A stretch of DNA of 10,437 nucleotides. It comes from Candidatus Iainarchaeum sp. GTDB taxonomy: Archaea; Iainarchaeota; Iainarchaeia; Iainarchaeales; DTGL01. Under the pieces are notes generated by a model that saw only the letters and a list, made by a program, of their open reading frames with translations, made no database searches and was not told where the DNA came from. The DNA lies in contig JAGHBI010000012.1 of assembly GCA_021161055.1 (NCBI GenBank), forward strand, positions 1 through 10,437. The letters are read 5' to 3'. The translations under genes were made by a program, and so were the position numbers. Of this stretch, positions 5,886-10,437 are shown piece after piece. Position 1 is the stretch's first letter. Every line of letters starts with the position of its first letter.

Positions 5886-6191
5886 TTCACCAAAAGCTTT
5901 CAGAAACTTCTTTCCCTTCAAACCTATGCGCTTTGTTATCTTTGCGGCCTTCGCCTTATCGTTTCCTGCTATTAATGCAAGTTCTTTTTCATCCATTTTA
6001 TCATTTATATACCGATCAATAGCAAGTTTATCGATTCCTTTTTCTTCAACAATTCGATCCAAATATTCATCAAATATTTCATTTATAAGTGTATCCCTCT
6101 TTTTCCTCACAATTTTTGCTATTGCATCCAGCCTCTTTACTGTGCCCTCTTTCAATGCAACCAAGTATTTTTTCCTAGCCATGCAACCCAT
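5883..6191 (-). CDS. Ribbon-helix-helix DNA-binding protein, putative regulator
   Basis: The first 50 residues have the RHH (CopG/Arc/MetJ) pattern: a short strand KKYLVALKEG (7-16), helix TVKRLDAIAKIVRKK (17-31), a turn RDT, and helix LINEIFDEYLDRIVEE (35-50). RHH proteins bind DNA as dimers with the strand in the major groove. A helical extension of about 50 residues (52-102), rich in Lys and Glu, has no recognised domain and might carry a sensor or partner role. No toxin gene is adjacent, so it is probably not an antitoxin. ATG 6191 lies close to the expected start point of a TATA-like TTTTAAAT (6211-6218), so the mRNA may be leaderless; ATG 6182, giving MARKK, is an equally reasonable start. 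It is divergent from purA, with 97 bases between them, and could control itself or purA, which is inference. Confidence 0.72.
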   Translation of the reverse strand: MGCMARKKYLVALKEGTVKRLDAIAKIVRKKRDTLINEIFDEYLDRIVEEKGIDKLAIDRYINDKMDEKELALIAGNDKAKAAKITKRIGLKGKKFLKAFGE

Positions 6192-6277
6192 AAATAGAGA
6201 TACATTTGCAATTTAAAACTTTTGCTGGCTCTGCAAAGAGTGTGGAAAGTGTTTAAAAGGATTTCACAGCTAATATT

Positions 6278-6285
6278 GAGGTGAT
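6278..6285 (+). promoter_or_regulatory. purA ribosome binding site
   Basis: GAGGTGAT lies 3 to 6 bases before ATG 6289 and fits the archaeal anti-Shine-Dalgarno sequence well. It fixes the purA start and shows that this mRNA has a leader, unlike several neighbours. A possible TATA element TTTAAAAGG lies at 6252-6260, rather close; the symmetrical TTTAAA near 6213 is an alternative further out. Confidence 0.6.
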
Positions 6286-6288
6286 TTA

Positions 6289-7548
6289 ATGCGCTTAACA
6301 CTTGTTTTAGGCGCTCAGTTTGGAGATGAGGGTAAAGGCAAAGTGGTCGATTTCTTAGCGGCTAACGCAGATGTTGTTGTGAGGTTTAATGGCGGCAACA
6401 ACGCAGGCCATACAGTTGTGGTTGGTGATAAGACATACAAGTTTCATTTGGTGCCAAGCGGTGCTGTTAGAGGTAAGGTATGCTGTCTTGCGAGTGGCAT
6501 GGCGATAAATCCAAGCGTTCTCGTTGAGGAAATAGAGATGCTCAAAAGAGCAGGCAAAAGATTCAAACTACTTATAGATCCAAGAGCGCAGATAATAATG
6601 CCTTATCATATCTTGCTTGATGGCGCGAAGGAAAAGAGCGCAAGGAAAAAGATTGGCACTACTAAGCGAGGCATAGGACCCTGCTACGCTGACAGAGCTT
6701 TTCGCTCCGGAATTCGCTTTTGCGAATTTATTGAACCGAAAATATTTAAGGAAAGACTGCGAGCTGCGCTTCCCTTCAAGCGCAGGGAGCTGGCTTCCTA
6801 TGGAATTAGGTGCCCGAGTGAAAAGAAAATATTGAAAGAATTTTTGCCACTGGCGAGAAAGCTTAAAAGCTATGAAGCAGATGTTTCCTTATTTATACAG
6901 AAGGCTCTTAAGCAAAAAAAGCGCATACTGCTCGAAGGTGCGCAGGGGTTTTTCCTAGATAATGACTTCGGCACCTACCCTTATGTTACCAGCTCTCATC
7001 CGATAACTGGCGGTGCATTGATTGGAATCGGCATTCCGCCCGGTTCATTAGAGCGTATTATAGGGGTTGCGAAAGCCTATTGCACGCGCGTGGGCTCAGG
7101 GCCTTTTGTTACAGAGCTTAAGGGCAAACTTGCGAATTTTATAAGGGAAAAAGGAATGGAGTATGGAACAACAACAGGCAGGCCAAGAAGAGTTGGCTGG
7201 CTTGATTTAGTGATGCTCAGAACCGCAAGCAGAATATGCGGCTTTACTGAGCTGGCGATAACAAAGCTCGATGTTCTTTCAGGGCTTAGGAAGCTCAAGG
7301 TTTGCTACGCATACAAGCATTGTGGAAAGGAACATAGAGAGGTGCCTGCAAACACATTCGAGGTTGAAAAATGCAGACCTGTTTACAGAGAGTTCAAGGG
7401 ATTCAAACTGCCTGAAAAAATAAAAAGCATCAAAGACCTTCCAAAAGAAGCTCGCATTTATCTGCGCTTCATAGAAAAACAAGTAAAGGTTCCAATAAAA
7501 ATAATTTCCTACGGACCAGAAAGGAAGCAAACGATTTTCAATCGGTAA
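6289..7548 (+). CDS. purA: Adenylosuccinate synthetase
   Basis: PurA joins IMP and aspartate using GTP to form adenylosuccinate, the first committed step to AMP, in the cytoplasm. All key segments are present: GDEGKGK with catalytic Asp13 (12-18), NGGNNAGHT with His41 (34-42), GTTKRGIGPCYADRAFRSGIR split as 123-130 and 131-143, LLEGAQG (214-220), GTYPYVTSS (228-236), CTRVGSGPFVTEL (265-277), RRVGWLDLVMLR (300-311), the guanine-contact TKLDVLSG (325-332) and the C-terminal YGPERKQT (408-415). At 419 residues it has the long form typical of bacteria and eukaryotes, whereas many euryarchaeal enzymes are near 340. A GAGGTGAT site precedes the ATG. The gene converges on the kinase gene with one base between the two stop codons, so the mRNAs probably overlap at their 3' ends. 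Confidence 0.97.
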   Translation: MRLTLVLGAQFGDEGKGKVVDFLAANADVVVRFNGGNNAGHTVVVGDKTYKFHLVPSGAVRGKVCCLASGMAINPSVLVEEIEMLKRAGKRFKLLIDPRAQIIMPYHILLDGAKEKSARKKIGTTKRGIGPCYADRAFRSGIRFCEFIEPKIFKERLRAALPFKRRELASYGIRCPSEKKILKEFLPLARKLKSYEADVSLFIQKALKQKKRILLEGAQGFFLDNDFGTYPYVTSSHPITGGALIGIGIPPGSLERIIGVAKAYCTRVGSGPFVTELKGKLANFIREKGMEYGTTTGRPRRVGWLDLVMLRTASRICGFTELAITKLDVLSGLRKLKVCYAYKHCGKEHREVPANTFEVEKCRPVYREFKGFKLPEKIKSIKDLPKEARIYLRFIEKQVKVPIKIISYGPERKQTIFNR

Positions 7549-7549
7549 A

Positions 7550-8782
7550 TCAGCGATTAATAACCCTCTGCAATTTTTCTTTTAGTTCCTTTACTATTTC
7601 TTCTGGAGGTTTAGTTCCATCAACAGTTATCACTTCTATGAACGGATACTCCTGTCTTATGGTTTCAATGGCATTTGCATAGAGTTCGGCAAATTTTTGT
7701 AGGTTTTCAATCCTCGTTTCGTATTGAAATCGTTTTGTTTTAGCGGATTTCTGCATGTGTTTTTTGATTCGCTTCAGCGCTTCTTCTGGTTTAATATCTA
7801 TGAACACTATAACCTCTGGCAAACGACCAAAAACAGCTCTTGCAGCGGCTCTTGTTACACGCCTAATTGCTTTACTTGGCATCGCATTACTTAATGAGAA
7901 CGCTTCCAAGGCTGGGTGCCTTTCAATAAGCAGCATATCTTTCCTTCTTTGTGCCTTTACTGCTCTTCTAAATGGTAAGGAACCTATAGAAGCGCCAAGA
8001 ATGCCTAAAAAGAGCAAATTTCTTCTATCGGCAATTTGTATAAGTTTTTGTGAAACACTGCTAAAAAATGCGAAAGGTCTGCTTTCTATTTCGGAATAAT
8101 ATGGAGGGTTTATTACAATACTTTCCAAACCCTTTTCCCTCAGTACTGCTTTTAGCTTTCTTGTTAAAGTTGTTTTGCCTGCACCATCTATTCCAATTAC
8201 CGCTATGCTCTTAGCTCTCTTTCTTCCAATAAATTTTTTGTATAATTTTTCACCCAATGTTTTGTAGGTCATATGGTCTAGCAGTATTCTCATAAGTTTT
8301 GGTTCATGCACTAACAGGGAAACTGGATATGCGGCCCTGCCAACCAATGGAACAGTACCGAACAATATGGCCAGGCCACTATGTAAACGCCTGATTTTTT
8401 CGTATTCTTCTCTGCTCATTGTTTTTGTTATATATCGCCTGCTCGCTGCCTTCGCTCTAGCTGCAATTGTATAGGCAGGCCTTGCTATTGAACCAACACC
8501 AGCCATCACAACAGGCACTCCGCTGATTGCTAGATGGATTCCAAAATTAGTTAAAAAGGCGGATAGATAGCCCTCACTGAGCTTAGATTTCAAGCTTTCA
8601 GCTTCCTGATCACTAATTCTGCGCTCTGCTTCCCATCGCGCAATAGCTTCCAACGCGAAAGAAACTCCAAGGCGCTTTGCCCGCTCTCTAAATCTTTTCC
8701 TTCTCCTGCTTAAATTCGCCCATGCGGACCTAGCTTTTTTCCCCAATCTTTGCCCTCTTTTGAACCCTTTTCCTTTTTTCAT
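7550..8782 (-). CDS. Thymidylate-kinase-like P-loop kinase with hydrophobic N-terminal extension
   Basis: The C-terminal half (190-410) is a P-loop kinase of the thymidylate kinase fold: Walker A GIDGAGKT (197-204), LLIERHP (284-290) in the place of the substrate-binding DRY/H motif, VIVFIDIKPEEALKRI (324-339) and a lid-like Lys/Arg-rich stretch (341-357). The first 190 residues are foreign to nucleotide kinases: a very basic start (1-37), a helix (41-70), and two hydrophobic segments (about 78-99 and 136-158), which could be membrane spans or re-entrant helices. A normal thymidylate kinase has about 200 residues, so this is a fusion. It probably sits on the membrane and phosphorylates an unknown substrate; a nucleotide or a lipid-linked alcohol are both possible. 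AGGTAA overlapping the stop codon of the upstream isoprenoid-synthase gene serves as ribosome binding site, and only 5 bases separate the genes, so they are coupled. Confidence 0.75.
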   Translation of the reverse strand: MKKGKGFKRGQRLGKKARSAWANLSRRRKRFRERAKRLGVSFALEAIARWEAERRISDQEAESLKSKLSEGYLSAFLTNFGIHLAISGVPVVMAGVGSIARPAYTIAARAKAASRRYITKTMSREEYEKIRRLHSGLAILFGTVPLVGRAAYPVSLLVHEPKLMRILLDHMTYKTLGEKLYKKFIGRKRAKSIAVIGIDGAGKTTLTRKLKAVLREKGLESIVINPPYYSEIESRPFAFFSSVSQKLIQIADRRNLLFLGILGASIGSLPFRRAVKAQRRKDMLLIERHPALEAFSLSNAMPSKAIRRVTRAAARAVFGRLPEVIVFIDIKPEEALKRIKKHMQKSAKTKRFQYETRIENLQKFAELYANAIETIRQEYPFIEVITVDGTKPPEEIVKELKEKLQRVINR

Positions 8783-8787
8783 TTTTC

Positions 8788-9708
8788 TTACCTGTAAAAG
8801 CGCATTAAAACTCTGGATTCGAAAAACATTTTTTCGAGTTCTCTCAGGAAATTGAATGCATCAATACCAACTCGAATTTCGTTAAGATACCTGTAAAACA
8901 GAGCTTTAACTTCGCTTAGGGTTTTTGGGGCTCTTTTTTCAAGCCATTTAATTGCAACCCTTCTTTTTCCCAGATCCCTTTCAACAGCTTCTTTTTCTTC
9001 CGGGTGTTGAGTTAAAAAAGCAACAAAAATGTTCTGATTTTGGCCATAGTCCAAATGCAGGTCTCGTATATCGTCAGCTATTTGTGCAGCTAACGACCAG
9101 TTGCGTAACGCTCTGCCTACCAGTTCTGCTTCCTTTTCAGAGAAACCATTTATAAGTGCCATTATTTTACCAAATGCTTCAAACGCCCTGCCTGTGGTAT
9201 TCTCCTTCCACGAAATGACTTCATCAGGACCTGCAAAGTAACCAAGCTCCATCTCTCTCAAATATTCATTAAATACATCTCTCCTCATCTCGGCAAAAAT
9301 TTTCAAAATTTGTTTTTTAGTTTTATTTTTCAGGGGCATTCCAGAAATCAATGAGGCAAATGCTGTGATGGTTTGCTTAGTTCTTTTATCTTCTTTTAAT
9401 TGTTTAAACTTTTCAAGTTTTCTTTCTCTTACAAGCCTTTCAGCCAGGTTATCGAATGCTCGCATCCAGGTATAAATAAGGCTCAATGCTTTTGCTGATT
9501 CATTCCGCCTGAATTTAACACCTCTTTCACGTGCAAACCTTTGGAAAATATCAAGCATTAAATAGTAGTGCACCTTTGGTTTCGTGCCCAATCGTAAAAG
9601 CTCCCTCCGCTCACGAAAGTTTAAAAATCTATTAAAAGCAGCTTTTGTAACAGTTTTTGCAACTTCCCTGCGGAACGCCAATCTGGGCTTTGATAAGCGC
9701 AAAGGCAT
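8788..9708 (-). CDS. Isoprenoid synthase (type I fold)-like protein
   Basis: The 306 residues are all-helical and carry the signs of the class I isoprenoid synthase fold. The second metal-binding motif is clear: QIADDIRDLHLDYGQNQNIF (209-228) with Asp212, Asp213, Arg215, Asp216 and Asp220. It is preceded by WKENTTGRAFEAFG (167-180), like the K-x-T-G-x-L/F helix of polyprenyl and squalene/phytoene synthases. The first motif is weak: FDNLAER (85-91) offers Asp86 and Glu90 instead of DDxxD. The substrate is therefore uncertain: it may make or bind a prenyl diphosphate or act as a head-to-head or cyclase-type enzyme. The basic N-terminus (1-45) might bind membrane surface. A TTTAAA element (9730-9735) lies 25 bases from ATG 9708 and no ribosome binding site is seen, so the mRNA is probably leaderless. 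The kinase gene follows after 5 bases. Confidence 0.7.
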   Translation of the reverse strand: MPLRLSKPRLAFRREVAKTVTKAAFNRFLNFRERRELLRLGTKPKVHYYLMLDIFQRFARERGVKFRRNESAKALSLIYTWMRAFDNLAERLVRERKLEKFKQLKEDKRTKQTITAFASLISGMPLKNKTKKQILKIFAEMRRDVFNEYLREMELGYFAGPDEVISWKENTTGRAFEAFGKIMALINGFSEKEAELVGRALRNWSLAAQIADDIRDLHLDYGQNQNIFVAFLTQHPEEKEAVERDLGKRRVAIKWLEKRAPKTLSEVKALFYRYLNEIRVGIDAFNFLRELEKMFFESRVLMRFYR

Positions 9709-9727
9709 AAAACATAAACCTTTTCAG

Positions 9728-9739
9728 TGTTTAAATTGT
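9728..9739 (-). promoter_or_regulatory. Putative promoter of the isoprenoid-synthase/kinase pair
   Basis: CAATTTAAACAC on the minus strand, with TTTAAA centred about 25 bases from ATG 9708, matches the archaeal TATA position for a leaderless transcript. The rest of the gap up to the toxin-antitoxin promoter (about 9740-9910) shows no gene or repeat that I can support. Confidence 0.5.
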
Positions 9740-9911
9740 TTTCGTTTCTTTGTTGCTGCCAAGTTATATGGGTTTTGGATATTTCACATCTTCAATTTTA
9801 AAAATACTGGCATTTGGCATATGCGGAAGTTCCTTAGCCCTACTAACTTGACATTACCTTCTGTTATTTTTCCCTTTCAACCTTCCTCTGTATGGGCTTT
9901 TGCTCAATTAC

Positions 9912-9955
9912 TGTGCATTTAATGAACAATATTTATATAGTTTAATGTGCATTTA
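9912..9955 (+). promoter_or_regulatory. Antitoxin promoter flanked by direct repeats (putative operator)
   Basis: The TATA element ATATTTATATAG (about 9929-9940) lies between two copies of TGTGCATTTA, at 9912-9921 and 9946-9955. The second sits in AATGTGCATT, itself a 4-base inverted repeat around TG. A start near 9960 would leave a short leader with AGGTGA (9962-9967). RHH antitoxins commonly bind such repeats and repress their own operon, alone or with toxin; that this one does so is inference. Confidence 0.5.
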
Positions 9956-9973
9956 TTGTATAGGTGAGTGATT

Positions 9974-10210
9974 ATGAATGTGAAGCTTGGGGCACCTTAT
10001 GAGACCATAATAAAGAGGATTATTGAAAAAGGATATGCTGGCAACCAAAGTGAAGTAATAAGGCAGGCCCTGCTCGCCTATGAAAGACTGCTTGAGGAAG
10101 AGGAAGTGATGCTGGTAAATAAAGGCATCGAACTTGAAATGCAGGAAATAAAAGAAGGAAAAATGAGAACCAAAAGCCTGAGGAGCATAAAAAAGAAGTA
10201 CAATCTGTGA
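9974..10210 (+). CDS. RHH-type antitoxin
   Basis: The 78-residue product has a short N-terminal strand MNVKLGAPYE, then helices ETIIKRIIEKG and NQSEVIRQALLAYERLLEEEE, the ribbon-helix-helix layout of ParD-like antitoxins, with the typical G-x-x-x-S-E-x-I-R-Q-A-L segment (22-33). The Lys/Glu-rich tail (48-78) would wrap the toxin. The frame also opens at GTG 9968, but AGGTGA at 9962-9967 is properly spaced only for ATG 9974. The toxin gene follows after 6 bases. The antitoxin should neutralise the toxin and repress the shared promoter through the repeats around its TATA element. Confidence 0.88.
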   Translation: MNVKLGAPYETIIKRIIEKGYAGNQSEVIRQALLAYERLLEEEEVMLVNKGIELEMQEIKEGKMRTKSLRSIKKKYNL

Positions 10211-10216
10211 GCATGT

Positions 10217-10437
10217 ATGAAAATAGTGTTTTCTGAGAGGGCTGAAAAAGAGCTGGATAGCGCTGATCAGAGCCTGAGAAAGCTTTTCATAAAGCATGCG
10301 GAAAAAATTGCTTTAATGCCACCGCGAAAGCATATGCGATTTGGTATGCCTTTCAATGTTGAAAAGGTGACCAAACAGGCAAGAATCATCTACCACATAG
10401 AAGGAGATACATGCTACATATTGCACTGTTTTAAAAC
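10217..10437 (+). CDS. RelE/ParE-family toxin, cut by the window end
   Basis: An open frame without stop runs from ATG 10217 to the window edge, giving 73 residues. It begins MKIVFSERAEKELDSAD, then RKLFIKHAEKIALMPPRKHM, RFGMPFNVEKV and QARIIYHIEGDTCYILHCF, the order of strand, two helices and antiparallel sheet seen in RelE/ParE toxins. The family usually has 80 to 95 residues, so perhaps 10 to 20 are missing, including the C-terminal residues often needed for mRNA cleavage. RelE members cleave mRNA in the ribosome and ParE members poison gyrase; the two cannot be told apart here. It starts 6 bases after the antitoxin stop. ATG 10213 is in another frame that closes after seven codons and is not the start. 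Confidence 0.87.
   Translation, partial: MKIVFSERAEKELDSADQSLRKLFIKHAEKIALMPPRKHMRFGMPFNVEKVTKQARIIYHIEGDTCYILHCFK

Noticed and set aside
5926..6216. Plus-strand hydrophobic open frame of 96 codons
   Set aside because: It is the antisense shadow of the RHH gene; Lys/Glu-rich helices read backwards give Phe/Ser-rich hydrophobic translations.
9740..9911. Short minus-strand frames that might be a decayed gene
   Set aside because: Two stop-interrupted frames can be joined by one shift to about 45 residues, but I recognise no family, so chance is the simpler reading.
9584..9922. Plus-strand open frame of 112 codons before the antitoxin promoter
   Set aside because: Much of it is antisense to the isoprenoid-synthase gene; no recognisable motif, no ribosome binding site or sensible promoter.

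Overview
The window looks like chromosomal DNA from an archaeon. It has TATA-type promoters about 25 bases upstream of several start codons, a mix of leaderless genes and genes with GGAGG/AGGTGA-type ribosome binding sites, a tRNA-Leu without encoded CCA, and archaeal families (BpsA branched-chain polyamine synthase, a MIP18/DUF59 protein, a Pyrococcus-type small ferredoxin). BpsA is known mainly from thermophiles, so a warm habitat is likely. The lineage cannot be fixed from the sequence; small stand-alone domains, short intergenic gaps and an unusual Cys-rich thioredoxin-fold protein would fit a DPANN-like group, but that is inference.

Layout. 24-1353 (minus): an RNA m5C methyltransferase and, overlapping its 3' end, a separate PUA-like RNA-binding protein. 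1407-2688 (plus): a basic, helical-repeat protein resembling mTERF factors and a stand-alone beta-barrel like domain 2 of translation GTPases, then tRNA-Leu(CAA) at 2739-2822. 2853-5690 (minus): a membrane-anchored GILT/DsbA-like thiol protein, ferredoxin and DUF59 protein that form a probable operon, followed by bpsA, which probably has its own promoter. 5691-5882 has no gene but carries strong inverted repeats. 5883-6191 (minus) is a small ribbon-helix-helix protein, divergent from purA (6289-7548, plus), which encodes a long-form adenylosuccinate synthetase. 7550-9708 (minus) holds a tightly coupled pair: an isoprenoid-synthase-fold protein and a P-loop kinase with a hydrophobic N-terminal extension. 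9974 to the window end (plus) is a RHH antitoxin and RelE/ParE toxin, the toxin cut by the window edge.

Themes. RNA modification and expression genes occupy the left, redox/Fe-S and polyamine genes the middle, nucleotide and possible lipid metabolism the right. The least explained parts are the isoprenoid-synthase/kinase pair, the mTERF-like protein, the Cys-rich monothiol protein, and the structured gap at 5790-5885. Nothing resembles a phage, IS element or CRISPR array.
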